A stretch of 64,000 nucleotides of DNA from Nitrospira sp. (GCA_029194725.1 JARFXQ010000003.1:124001-188000), one strand, 5' to 3'; positions 45,386-56,292 are shown, counted from the stretch's first letter. Numbers and translations: made by a program. Notes: generated by a model from the sequence alone, not told the origin.

Positions 45386-45688
45386 TTACAAGGGGTATGG
45401 AGGAGCGCGGCTAGAGGAAATGGGAGGCGGCTCAGAGATTGAATCATCCGAATGAAGGATTGGAATAAGGGCAATGGGGCTCCGTTCGATCTGAATCAAC
45501 ACGACATCACTGTCGAGCACAGTGCCTGCCGCACACATCCACGAGCAGAGCAGCGTCCCATGCGTGGCTGCTTGATGCTGAGCGTGATGTCCAGCATGTT
45601 CGGCAGATTGGGCCTGCGCCAATCCGCCGACCACCAGGATACAAAGCACGAGCGCAGTGGAAAGAACCTTGTAGAATGTCTTACTCAT
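45386..45688 (-). CDS. Small His/Cys secreted peptide (HTLCxWxC type)
   Basis: A protein of about 100 residues. The preferred start is the ATG at 45688, giving a signal peptide (about 1-27, ending AQA-Q). The mature part has a histidine-rich segment (EHAGHHAQHQAATH), the motif HGTLLCSWMC and an end SSRAPPYPL, matching the plan of the gene at 40.4 kb. It is the first gene of the minus-strand operon and is divergent from secA. The ribosome-binding site is weak. Copper or other metal binding is inferred from the His and Cys pattern. Confidence 0.65.
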   Translation of the reverse strand: MSKTFYKVLSTALVLCILVVGGLAQAQSAEHAGHHAQHQAATHGTLLCSWMCAAGTVLDSDVVLIQIERSPIALIPILHSDDSISEPPPISSSRAPPYPL

Positions 45689-45949
45689 CGACGGCGCTTC
45701 TTGAAACGGATCGAACCCGCCCCTCTGACTGAGACTCAACTTATTCAGTACAACAATCGTCGAATGCCTACCGGTGATGCAGACTCACCAGCCCGCGAAT
45801 ACTAGGCGGCTGGAACAACACCTGTCAAGCAGCGGTGAGGCCGTCCGACCTCCTAGAGGAATCATCGAGTAGGATTCACCGAAAAGATCCTGTATACTGG
45901 GCTGATTCTTTCGACCTAACACTTATCTACGAAGACGAATGCCCTTCTT

Positions 45950-48673
<2,724 letters not shown>

Positions 48674-49060
48674 AGAGAGTGCTCGGCAGTGGGGCCGGAC
48701 CTCGGCCTCTGCATGATGCGACCGATCCCCACCGCTATTGATCCTTGTCAACCTGCCCGCACACGCCTCTAAGGCTGCGTCGAAGCGCCGCAAAATTGGC
48801 GTGCGCAGTATCAATCACCAATTGTGATGCCACAGCCGCCATGCCGACGCCGAAGATCCAACTCCACTACCGAGCAAAGGGGAAAGAACAGAGAGGGGAA
48901 GCAGCGCGATGTGTTGTTTTCCCCCCACGCCTCCACGATTCGCTAACTGCGGATCAACGAGGCTGTGAGCGAGTCATTGGATTGAGGACAAACCTTCCCT
49001 CCTCCCTGCTCGAGAGATTTTTGTTGATTACACTGTAGGACATTAGGAGAATCTGCCACC
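48674..49060. other. Intergenic region after secA
   Basis: About 390 bases. A short GGCCG/CGGCC hairpin just after secA (near 48693-48707) lacks a T-run. A 97-codon open frame is present but has no start signal or recognisable composition. I see no gene here. Confidence 0.55.
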
Positions 49061-49791
49061 GTGGAAAAGGAACAGATCCTCAGAGAACTTCGACACCTAG
49101 GGAAACAACGTGGTGGGTACATCAGCCTCGATGCCCTTCTCGCAGCACCTGGCTTGAAGCAGCATAACTTGTTGGGGAAATACTGGGCAACGTGGAATGA
49201 GGTTGTCGTGGAGTCGGGTCTCAACACAGCCTAGTTTTTTCGCCCAAAAACTGAAGAGGATTTTGTTCTTGGCCCTTTCGCAAATCTCATTGAGCGCCTA
49301 AAGAAGTGGCCTACCCAAACCGACCTCCTTCTTGAACGACATCGAGAAAGCTCTTTCCCGAGTCTCCCAGTTATTCGCCGCTTCAAGAACTCTCATAATT
49401 TTGTCTCCAAACTAGTGGACTACTCTGAAACGCATGGCCTGACTGTCGCAGCCAAGATTGCGGTGGAGCGCTTAGCAAGCGAGAAGATAGAGCCACCAAT
49501 TGTTGGGAGTGAGCCTATATTGGGCTATGTTTATTGGGCTATGTTTAATTGATGCGCTCGGGCCGTCGATCCAAGATTGGTCACACGACCTCTCCTTCCC
49601 GTCGTCACCGCGAAGTACGGCTTGATTTGCCTGATCCCACAATGCTGGTTCACTCGATTCCAACAGATGATCCTTTCGGCATCGAATCTTATTGGCATCA
49701 TCGCTTCGGCGCTAAACGCATCCGGGAGACTGAGTTCTTCAAACTCGACGCATCCGTCGTTGCGGCATTTAAGCGCCGCAAATATCAATAA
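49061..49791 (+). pseudogene. Decayed GIY-YIG/T5orf172-type nuclease gene
   Basis: A broken gene of about 240 codons. The first part (from GTG 49061) reads as a small repeat domain of the homing-endonuclease-associated type (GKQRGGYISLDALLAA, WATWNEVVVESGL), stops at TAG 49232-49234 and continues in frame through VIRRFKNSHNFVSKLVDY to EPILGYV. A tandem 14-bp duplication then shifts the frame; the rest (49549-49791) encodes RSGRRSKIGHT, IPTDDPFGIESYWHHRFGAKR and FFKLDASVVAAFKRRK, typical of T5orf172/Mug113 nucleases. Removing one repeat copy restores the frame exactly, leaving one further TAA. At least three lesions show that the gene is dead. Confidence 0.85.
49520..49547 (+). repeat. Tandem 14-bp duplication that breaks the nuclease gene
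   Basis: TTGGGCTATGTTTA occurs twice without a gap (49520-49533, 49534-49547). The 14-base length causes the frameshift in the pseudogene. Confidence 0.9.
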
Positions 49792-50177
49792 CGCCAAGAA
49801 CTCGATACCTCTTAACGTTGAAGACCCAAGAGATGGGGTTTGATTGCGACCTACCGTCTCTTAAAGTGCTGCGGCTTCCAATCTCCCCTTCCCTCTTCCG
49901 TTGCGAGGAATCATTGCGCCTTGCGAGTGAACTGCCGGCAATTTGGATATCGTTCTGTCGAGTAGCTGCGGCTCACCCCTTAAGTGAGTGGCATCGATGT
50001 CCGGCGTTCCGTTCATGCGTGCATGGGACGGAACTAGTTTCGATGCCAAGCAGCTATGAGACGTAGAACGACCAAATTGCTGGCCCGGAAACGAGCGAGG
50101 CCCAGCGATTCCTCCTCTACATCCTCCTGATCTCACCTTGACTTAACGCTCTTCCGAAGGCTACTCTACACCCCCTT
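49792..50177. other. Intergenic region with a large palindrome
   Basis: About 390 bases between the pseudogene and the terminator before the methyltransferase gene. Overlapping open frames on both strands (82 and 91 codons) are explained by the palindrome and have no start signals. The notable content is the 151-bp multi-stem element, listed separately. Confidence 0.6.
49934..50084. repeat. 151-bp multi-stem imperfect palindrome
   Basis: Nested arms, outside to inside: 49934-49946 with 50072-50084 (13 bp, one G-T), 49951-49957 with 50064-50070 (7 bp, one G-T), 49963-49969 with 50050-50056 (7 bp), 49990-49997 with 50040-50047 (8 bp), 50006-50012 with 50028-50034 (7 bp), and a small ATGC/GCAT apex. 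This could be a MITE, a structured RNA, or a folded recombination site. No target-site duplication or attC core is evident. Confidence 0.8.
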
Positions 50178-50231
50178 CGACACCCAGCGATGGGCAGGAT
50201 AGTGCCCATAAGCTAGGGGTGTCGCTTTTTT
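50178..50231 (+). terminator. Intrinsic terminator before the methyltransferase gene
   Basis: An outer 8-bp stem (50178-50185 with 50217-50224) encloses a 7-bp hairpin (50190-50196 with 50203-50209) and is followed by C and six T (50226-50231). It stops transcription coming from upstream, 30 bases before the chosen start of the next gene, or acts as an attenuator for the midA-nuo transcript. Confidence 0.75.
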
Positions 50232-50260
50232 CCGTCTTGGATGGTGAATTGGAGCTTTCC

Positions 50261-51436
50261 GTGAGCACAGGGCATCCGGAACTCGTTGCTGCCATTGTCT
50301 CTGAGATCGCCGCTTCCGGCCCGATTCCGTTTGTTCGTTTTATGGAGTTGGCTCTCTACCACCCGCAATTCGGCTATTACACGCGTAGCCCCGAACCAAG
50401 GCAAGAACGGATCGGCTGGCAAGGTGATTTTTACACGAGTTCGGATGTCCATCCTATCCTTGGGCAAGCCTTGGCCAAACAAGCCGAACAGATGTACCGA
50501 TTACTCGGCCAACCCCATCCCTTTACCATCGTTGAAATGGGGCCCGGCAAAGGCTTGCTGGCGAAACACATCCTCGCAACATGCGCGCATCACCATCGTT
50601 CGTTTTTTCAGGACCTTCGGTATGTCCTGATAGAACGAAGTCCGGCCATGCGCGAGTTGCAGCGCAGGAACCTGGCTCCTTGGCTGGATCGACCGGACTT
50701 GCTGACATGGGTGGACGAGCTTACGAATGTGGCTCCTCAAGGTCTGAGCGGTCTGTTTTTCAGCAATGAACTGGTGGACTCCTTTCCGGTCCACCGCGTT
50801 CAAGTCACGGCAAAGGGAACCCAGGAACTCTGGGTGGACTACCGAGACGGGAGATTCGTTGAATGTCTGATGCCGCTGTCGTCGGACACGTTGGTCCAAC
50901 GCGTCCGACGTATGAGCGCCGATTGGCCGGAAGGCTATCGAACCGAGATCAACCTTCGAGCATCGGATTGGATGAAGCAAGTGGCGCAACAACTGGATCG
51001 TGGGTTCGCGCTCACCATCGATTACGGCCACACGGCAGAGGATCTCTATCGGTCCGACCGAAAACACGGCACGTTCCTTTGCTATTTCCAACAATCCATC
51101 AACGAAGATCCGTTTCTACGCGTGGGCGAGCAGGACATGACGGCTCACGTGGATTTTTCAAGCCTGGCAGCGACCGGTGACGAGCAAGAACTCTACACGA
51201 CCGGATTCACGAACCAGATGAGTTTCCTCATGGGACTCGGCGTCGAACAGATGATAGCGGAATTGGAACAGGACAGCCCTGCGTTCAAAGCGGCGATTCA
51301 TCTCCTGAGACCAAACGGGATGGGCACGACGTTCAAGGTTCTCATCCAACACAAAGGCATCCGACAGCCTGAACTCGACGGCTTGCAGTACAAACCGTTC
51401 TTTGGCTCGGCGCTCACAACGCAATCAGCCGCCTGA
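50261..51436 (+). CDS. MidA/NDUFAF7-like SAM-dependent methyltransferase
   Basis: A 391-residue class I methyltransferase of the Methyltransf_28 (DUF185) family. The GTG start at 50261 has GGAG six bases upstream; an in-frame GTG at 50219 lies inside the terminator. The N-terminus has GPIPFVRFMELALYHPQFGYYTR, then the SAM loop VEMGPGKGLLAKHIL and FSNELVDSFPVHRV. Mitochondrial NDUFAF7 dimethylates an arginine of the complex I 49-kDa subunit, the counterpart of NuoD. Here the gene directly precedes nuoA, so a role in complex I assembly is likely; the candidate target is Arg222 of NuoCD. Confidence 0.88.
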   Translation: MSTGHPELVAAIVSEIAASGPIPFVRFMELALYHPQFGYYTRSPEPRQERIGWQGDFYTSSDVHPILGQALAKQAEQMYRLLGQPHPFTIVEMGPGKGLLAKHILATCAHHHRSFFQDLRYVLIERSPAMRELQRRNLAPWLDRPDLLTWVDELTNVAPQGLSGLFFSNELVDSFPVHRVQVTAKGTQELWVDYRDGRFVECLMPLSSDTLVQRVRRMSADWPEGYRTEINLRASDWMKQVAQQLDRGFALTIDYGHTAEDLYRSDRKHGTFLCYFQQSINEDPFLRVGEQDMTAHVDFSSLAATGDEQELYTTGFTNQMSFLMGLGVEQMIAELEQDSPAFKAAIHLLRPNGMGTTFKVLIQHKGIRQPELDGLQYKPFFGSALTTQSAA

Positions 51437-51489
51437 GGAATTTGCGATGGCGGCGGCGCCGATGTTCGGCAACCTGTTTTGAGGTTTGC

Positions 51490-51861
51490 ATGGGTGATTC
51501 ACCCGTACCGCAAAACTATATCCCGATCCTCATTTTTATCGGTGTGGGCATCGTACTCGGGACGCTGATTCTCTTGCTCGGGAAGTTTGTTCGTCCGAAC
51601 CAACCATACCGCGCAAAGTTAGCCCCGTATGAAAGCGGAAGCCCGCTCTTTCAGGACGCCCGTGTGCAGTTTCCGATGCGGTACTACATCATCGCGATGT
51701 TGTTCGTCATCTTCGACGTCGAGGTGGTCTTTCTCTACCCGTGGGCAGTTGCATTCAACAGTCTTGGGCTGGTTGGATTAGTGGAGATGGTTCTGTTCAT
51801 CGCCATCCTCGTGGTCGGCTTTTGGTACGCGTGGAAAAAGGGAGCATTGGAGTGGGATTAG
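51490..51861 (+). CDS. nuoA: NADH-quinone oxidoreductase subunit A
   Basis: A 123-residue membrane subunit with three spans. The start at 51490 ([12 protein letters not shown]) follows GAGG; a longer frame to 51442 is not supported. The conserved loop [30 protein letters not shown], which links the membrane arm to the Q module, is intact. It starts 53 bases after the methyltransferase gene and leads the nuo genes. Confidence 0.95.
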   Translation: MGDSPVPQNYIPILIFIGVGIVLGTLILLLGKFVRPNQPYRAKLAPYESGSPLFQDARVQFPMRYYIIAMLFVIFDVEVVFLYPWAVAFNSLGLVGLVEMVLFIAILVVGFWYAWKKGALEWD

Positions 51862-51895
51862 CGAAGACGTTACCTCTAACGAATCTCAACACATT

Positions 51896-52375
51896 ATGAG
51901 TCTACTAGAGCGACAGTTTGACGCGAATATCGTGACGACGAATCTGGACGCGGTCGTCAACTGGGCCAGAAAGTCGGCGCTGTGGCCCATGACTTTCGGG
52001 CTGGCCTGCTGTGCCATTGAAATGATCGCCAGCGTCTCCTCCCGTTATGACCTGGACCGTTTCGGCGCCGGTGTCTTTCGCGCATCCCCGAGACAATCTG
52101 ATCTCATGATTGTCGCAGGAACGGTTTCGCGCAAGATGGCGCCGGTCATTCGACGGATCTACGACCAAATGCCTGAGCCTCGATATGTAATTTGCATGGG
52201 CTCGTGCGCGACCTCTGGCAATCACTACAACAGCTATGCGGTCGTGCAGGGTGTGGATCAGATCGTGCCGGTGGATGTCTATGTGCCCGGTTGCCCGCCG
52301 AGGCCGGAAGCCTTGTTGGACGGACTGTTGAAATTACAGGAAAAGATCCAGCGAGAGAGAGTGTTCGTGAAATGA
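51896..52375 (+). CDS. nuoB: NADH-quinone oxidoreductase subunit B
   Basis: A 159-residue subunit that holds cluster N2, the electron donor to quinone. The tandem cysteines (GLACCAIEM, near residue 38) and the later [10 protein letters not shown] and VPGCPPRPE cysteines are intact. The stop overlaps the start of a 30-codon bridging frame (ATGA) that leads to nuoCD. Confidence 0.96.
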   Translation: MSLLERQFDANIVTTNLDAVVNWARKSALWPMTFGLACCAIEMIASVSSRYDLDRFGAGVFRASPRQSDLMIVAGTVSRKMAPVIRRIYDQMPEPRYVICMGSCATSGNHYNSYAVVQGVDQIVPVDVYVPGCPPRPEALLDGLLKLQEKIQRERVFVK

Positions 52376-52464
52376 GTTTGGAAAGGGTACAAAGTGGACA
52401 GGTCTACAAATTACGCCTCCTGGGAGGCCTCCAAACTTGTAGGCATTCCAACGCCCGCGAGTGA
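52372..52464 (+). CDS. Bridging micro-ORF, 30 codons, nuoB to nuoCD
   Basis: ATG overlaps the nuoB stop (ATGA) and the TGA at 52462-52464 overlaps the GTG start of nuoCD (GTGA). The peptide is basic ([20 protein letters not shown] at its start). nuoCD has no ribosome-binding site of its own at this GTG, so passage of ribosomes through this frame may be what initiates nuoCD. Confidence 0.5.
   Translation: MSLERVQSGQVYKLRLLGGLQTCRHSNARE
52404..52442 (+). repeat. Hairpin in the nuoB-nuoCD gap
   Basis: CTACAA (52404-52409) pairs with TTGTAG (52437-52442) around an inner GCCTCC/GGAGGC stem (52415-52428). It lies inside the bridging frame and ends about 18 bases before the nuoCD start, so it could slow or guide re-initiation. 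Confidence 0.6.
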
Positions 52465-54230
52465 CGACTGAAGAAACCATGCAATCTCTCATCGAAAGGT
52501 TACTCACCACGTTCCGGGAAGCGGTGCCCTCCGTCGATGTCGACACGGCCCGATCGGAAGTGACCGTTCATGTCGCTGCACCAAGGATCTTGGAGGTCGC
52601 TCGTTTTTTGCACGACGACCCGCAGGCTTGTTTCGACCATATCACCGATATTTGCTCCGCCGACTATCCGACCGATCAGCAGCGGTTTGAAGTCATCTAT
52701 CTCTTGTTGTCGCTCCCGTACGGCAGACGGATTCGCCTGAAAACGCGGCTCACCGAAGACAACCCGTCGCTGGATTCCGTAACAAGCATCTGGCGTGGCG
52801 CGATATTCTTAGAACGCGAAGTCTACGACATGATGGGAATCCGGTTTTCAGGGCATCCGGACCTACGGCGTATCCTCCTTCCGGAAGACTATGCCGAAGG
52901 ATATCCGCTCCGGAAGGACTTCCCGGCGGAGGGCCGAGGGTGGCGGAGTCAGTTCGACTTTATCCCGCGCCTCGATGAACCGCCGGTCGAACAGATTGAA
53001 GGCGAGGTTCCCGAAGCTGAGAGGAAGCTGTTCCTTTCAGAACCGACCAGGTCCTCATCGAATCGGCGGGAAGAATTGTTGCTGAATATGGGCCCACAAC
53101 ATCCGAGCACGCACGGCGTGGTACGGGTTGTTCTCGAGCTGGATGGAGAGAGGATCGTCAAGGCGACGCCGGATCTGGGATATCTCCATCGCGGTGTCGA
53201 GAAACTGGCTGAGGGTCTCGCCTACATGCAGATCATTCCCCATACAGACCGGCTCGACTATGTCTGCGCAATGGCCAACAATTATGCTTATGTGCGCGCC
53301 GTCGAGAAACTCCTCGGTATTACCGTGCCTGAACGAGCCGAGTATATCCGCACGATAGTCGCGGAGATGCAACGTATACTGGGGCACCTGTTCTGGTTGG
53401 GTGCTCAGGCGCTGGATATCGGGGCCATGACGATCTTCTTCTGGACCTTTCGCGAGCGGGAAATCCTGCTCGACATGTTCGAACGGCTCTGCGGAGCCAG
53501 ACTGACCTTGAATTATTATCGGATCGGCGGGGTGGACAGCGACTTCACTCCCGAATTGGTGACTCATCTCAAGACATTCTTGGAAACATTTCCGCAGAAG
53601 GTCAACGAGTATGACTCGCTGCTAGCAGGCAACCGGATTTGGCTGGGGCGAACGAAACATGTCGCGGTCATCTCCGGGGAAGATGCGATCAATTTCGGCA
53701 TGACCGGCCCGGCGTTGCGGGGATCCGGCGTGGCCTATGACGTCCGCAAACTCGAACCCTATGGGGTTTACAATAAAGTGGACTGGGAGGTACCGGTCGG
53801 GAAAAACGGCGATACCTACGATCGCTATTGGATTCGCGTTGAAGAGATGCGTCAGAGCGCCCGGATCATTTCACAATGTCTCGATCAGATGCCGCCCGGG
53901 CCGATCATCGCCGATATGCCACAGTACATTCCACCGCCCAAGCCGCAAGTGATGCGCGACATGGAGAGCTTGATCCATCATTTCATCATTTTCACCCAAG
54001 GATTCAAGCCGCCGAAGGGGGAAACCTATTGCGCGACCGAAGCGCCCAAGGGGGAATTGGGATTTTTTATCATCAGTGATGGATCTCCTCGCCCTTATCG
54101 ATTGAAAATTCGCTCGCCCTCGTTCATTCATATGGGCGCGTTCGACCATATGGCCCGGGGTTATTTGATATCAGACATCATCACGATTTTCGGGACCTAC
54201 GATGTGGTCATGGGGGAGTGCGATCGATGA
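52461..54230 (+). CDS. nuoCD: Fused NADH-quinone oxidoreductase subunits C and D
   Basis: A 589-residue fusion. The NuoC part (about 1-185) has FDHITDICSADYP and FPAEGRGWRSQFDF; the NuoD part (about 200-589) has NMGPQHPSTHGVVR and LGYLHRGVEKLAEGL, which form the quinone site with NuoB, and the hydrogenase-like C-terminal end. The fusion also occurs in E. coli and others. GTG at 52461 is preferred through the bridging frame; ATG at 52479 is the alternative. Arg222 in HGVVR is the likely equivalent of the arginine dimethylated in the mitochondrial subunit. Confidence 0.94.
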   Translation: MTTEETMQSLIERLLTTFREAVPSVDVDTARSEVTVHVAAPRILEVARFLHDDPQACFDHITDICSADYPTDQQRFEVIYLLLSLPYGRRIRLKTRLTEDNPSLDSVTSIWRGAIFLEREVYDMMGIRFSGHPDLRRILLPEDYAEGYPLRKDFPAEGRGWRSQFDFIPRLDEPPVEQIEGEVPEAERKLFLSEPTRSSSNRREELLLNMGPQHPSTHGVVRVVLELDGERIVKATPDLGYLHRGVEKLAEGLAYMQIIPHTDRLDYVCAMANNYAYVRAVEKLLGITVPERAEYIRTIVAEMQRILGHLFWLGAQALDIGAMTIFFWTFREREILLDMFERLCGARLTLNYYRIGGVDSDFTPELVTHLKTFLETFPQKVNEYDSLLAGNRIWLGRTKHVAVISGEDAINFGMTGPALRGSGVAYDVRKLEPYGVYNKVDWEVPVGKNGDTYDRYWIRVEEMRQSARIISQCLDQMPPGPIIADMPQYIPPPKPQVMRDMESLIHHFIIFTQGFKPPKGETYCATEAPKGELGFFIISDGSPRPYRLKIRSPSFIHMGAFDHMARGYLISDIITIFGTYDVVMGECDR

Positions 54231-54253
54231 GCAAAACGTCACTGGTCGCTTGC

Positions 54254-54302
54254 CATTGGTCAATCAAGAGAGCGTGCTTTGCCCATTGACGATTGACCAA
54301 TG
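54254..54302. repeat. 12-bp inverted repeat in the nuoCD-nuoE gap
   Basis: CATTGGTCAATC (54254-54265) and GATTGACCAATG (54291-54302) are a perfect inverted repeat with a 25-base loop. There is no T-run, so this is not an ordinary terminator. It has the GGTCATT-type core seen again between nuoL and nuoM. Confidence 0.8.
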
Positions 54303-54313
54303 ACCATTAACTC

Positions 54314-54871
54314 ATGACTGAGAGAGACAACGTGACCTTTTCAGAAAAATATAAGCACGAGATAGCCGACATTTTATCGCGCTACCCGGTCAAGCGTTCC
54401 GCCTTGATTCCACTCCTCTATGTCGCCCAGCGAGATCAGGGCTATGTCACCGAGTCGACGATGCAGGAGATTGCACATCTGCTTAAGCTGACGCCTCCGC
54501 AAGTCTACGAGACGGTCACATTCTACACGATGTTTAACCTGAAGCCGGTGGGCAAATTTCACATTCAGGTGTGCAAATCTCTCATGTGCGCCCTGGTCGG
54601 CTCGGATACCGTCGTCGAATGGATCAAAGCGAAGCTCGGGATTTCCTCGGGTGAGTCGACCTCAGACGGACTGTTCAGCCTCAGCTTGGTGGAGTGCTTG
54701 GCGGCCTGCGGGACAGGCCCCATGATGCAGATCAACGACGACTACTATGAGCAGCTGACCGAGGACAAGCTGGACCGAATCTTGGCCGATCTGCGATCGA
54801 CAGGGACCAGCCCGCTGAAGAGCGGGCCATTTATGTGGCCGGAACCAGTCGCCGTGAACGGTGAGAGCTGA
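54314..54871 (+). CDS. nuoE: NADH-quinone oxidoreductase subunit E
   Basis: A 185-residue thioredoxin-like subunit with one [2Fe-2S] cluster (N1a). The ligands are in VCKSLMCAL (C-x4-C) and ECLAACGTG (C-x3-C). The N-terminal helical part contains LIPLLYVAQRDQGYV. The ATG at 54314 has no clear ribosome-binding site, while GTG at 54332 has AGAGAG before it, so the start is uncertain by six residues. Confidence 0.94.
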   Translation: MTERDNVTFSEKYKHEIADILSRYPVKRSALIPLLYVAQRDQGYVTESTMQEIAHLLKLTPPQVYETVTFYTMFNLKPVGKFHIQVCKSLMCALVGSDTVVEWIKAKLGISSGESTSDGLFSLSLVECLAACGTGPMMQINDDYYEQLTEDKLDRILADLRSTGTSPLKSGPFMWPEPVAVNGES

Positions 54872-54883
54872 AACGCTGAAATT

Positions 54884-56188
54884 ATGCCCAAGCACGAACT
54901 CATTCTTCTGAAGAATATGATGCAACCTGGATACACCGGGTCGTTGAAGGACTATGAGAAGACCGGAGGGTATCAAGCCCTGCGCAACACGCTCGGGAAG
55001 ATCGCTCCGCCGGATGTGACGGCAATGGTCCGCAACTCCGGATTACGCGGCCGAGGCGGGGCCGGCTTCCCGACCGGTGTGAAATGGGGCTTTCTGCCGA
55101 AGGATTATCAAGGCCCTCGTTATCTCTGCTGCAACGCCGATGAGAGCGAGCCCGGTACGTTTAAGGATCGTCAACTCATGGAGCGGGACCCCCATCAAGT
55201 ATTGGAAGGCATCGTGCTGGCCTGCTACGCCATCGGCGCGGAAACCGCCTACATCTATATCCGTGGAGAAATGGTTCTGGGCTCAAAGATCTTAGAACAG
55301 GCCATCGGCGAAGCAAGAGCCGCCGGGTATATCGGGAAGAACATTCTCGGCACAGGTATCAACGTAGACGTGTGGGTGCATCGAGGAGCGGGCGCCTATA
55401 TCTGCGGCGAGGAAACAGCCCTCTTGGAATCGCTCGAAGGCAAACGCGGGCTCCCTCGCATAAAGCCTCCGTTTCCAGCCACGCATGGTCTCTACAACAA
55501 GCCGACCGTGGTCAATAACGTCGAGACTCTGGCGAACCTCCCGCATATCATCAACCGAGGCGCCGACTGGTTTGCCGCGATCGGTTCTCCGCCAAAGAGC
55601 ACCGGTACGAGAGTCTTCTGTGTCAGCGGACATGTGAAACGGCCGGGCAATTATGAAGTTCCGATGGGGGTGACGGTCCGAGAGTTGGTCTACGAACATG
55701 CCGGTGGCATGCGCTCGGATAAGCCGATCAAAGCGTTCATTCCCGGTGGGGCTTCGGCGCCGTTTCTAACTCCGACTCATCTGGACGTCAAGTTGGACTT
55801 TGAACATGTTGCGGCGGCGGGATCGATGTTGGGATCCGGCGGCGTGACGGTCATGGAAGAAGGCACCAGCATGGTCTGGGCTGCCCTTCGGCTGATGGAA
55901 TTTTTCTACCATGAGTCCTGTGGGAAATGTACCCCCTGTCGAGAGGGCAGCTCGTGGCTCGTACAGACCCTCCGTCGAATTTTGGCGAAGCGTGGCCGGA
56001 TGGAGGATCTTGAAACCTTGTCGGATCTATGCAAGAACATCGCGGGCCGTACGGTCTGCGCCTTCGGTGACGCGGAAGTCGCTCCGATCCAAAGTACGTT
56101 GCATCATTGGCGGCAAGAGTACGTCGACCTCATCAACGAAGCGGAGGCGGCCAATCTGATCAGACTTGAACCGGTAGGAAGACCTTGA
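54884..56188 (+). CDS. nuoF: NADH-quinone oxidoreductase subunit F
   Basis: A 434-residue NADH-binding subunit. The FMN/NADH glycine-rich loop GRGGAGFPTGVKWGF is near residue 55, the second loop YICGEETALLESLEG is near residue 170, and the [4Fe-4S] N3 ligands are in ESCGKCTPCREG near residue 345, with the last cysteine in GRTVCAFGDA. It starts 12 bases after nuoE. Its stop overlaps a bridging frame toward nuoG (TGATG). Confidence 0.96.
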   Translation: MPKHELILLKNMMQPGYTGSLKDYEKTGGYQALRNTLGKIAPPDVTAMVRNSGLRGRGGAGFPTGVKWGFLPKDYQGPRYLCCNADESEPGTFKDRQLMERDPHQVLEGIVLACYAIGAETAYIYIRGEMVLGSKILEQAIGEARAAGYIGKNILGTGINVDVWVHRGAGAYICGEETALLESLEGKRGLPRIKPPFPATHGLYNKPTVVNNVETLANLPHIINRGADWFAAIGSPPKSTGTRVFCVSGHVKRPGNYEVPMGVTVRELVYEHAGGMRSDKPIKAFIPGGASAPFLTPTHLDVKLDFEHVAAAGSMLGSGGVTVMEEGTSMVWAALRLMEFFYHESCGKCTPCREGSSWLVQTLRRILAKRGRMEDLETLSDLCKNIAGRTVCAFGDAEVAPIQSTLHHWRQEYVDLINEAEAANLIRLEPVGRP

Positions 56189-56292
56189 TGGGAATCCGTC
56201 GATCTGATGATCTGTTGAGTGGAAGACATCCGTCAAATCCTCGGATCAACAGATCGACAGATCATCAGATAACAAAGTTCGACTATGCCTGA
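56188..56292 (+). CDS. Bridging micro-ORF, 34 codons, nuoF to nuoG
   Basis: ATG at 56188 overlaps the nuoF stop (TGATG), and the frame ends at TGA 56290-56292, five bases after the nuoG start at 56285. The peptide is translated across a long inverted repeat. It is the least exact of the bridging frames at its right end. Confidence 0.35.
   Translation: MGIRRSDDLLSGRHPSNPRINRSTDHQITKFDYA
56202..56270. repeat. 14-bp inverted repeat in the nuoF-nuoG gap
   Basis: ATCTGATGATCTGT (56202-56215) and ACAGATCATCAGAT (56257-56270) match perfectly. A competing stem (56209-56218 with 56246-56255) shares the same bases, so two folds are possible. No T-run follows. Confidence 0.8.

Noticed and set aside
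45690-45740. Sequence resembling a tRNA T-arm (GGTTCGATCC on the minus strand)
   Set aside because: The flanking bases do not pair as a T-stem, and no acceptor, D or anticodon arms are present.
48745-49038. 97-codon plus-strand open frame after secA
   Set aside because: No ribosome-binding site, no recognisable composition, and it ends just before the pseudogene.
49818-50066. 82-codon plus-strand and 91-codon minus-strand frames in the same place
   Set aside because: Both arise from the palindrome, which keeps frames open on both strands; neither has a start signal.
49934-50084. Integron attC site
   Set aside because: The length fits, but I see no core sites (GTTRRRY and its partner) at the ends and no integrase in the window.
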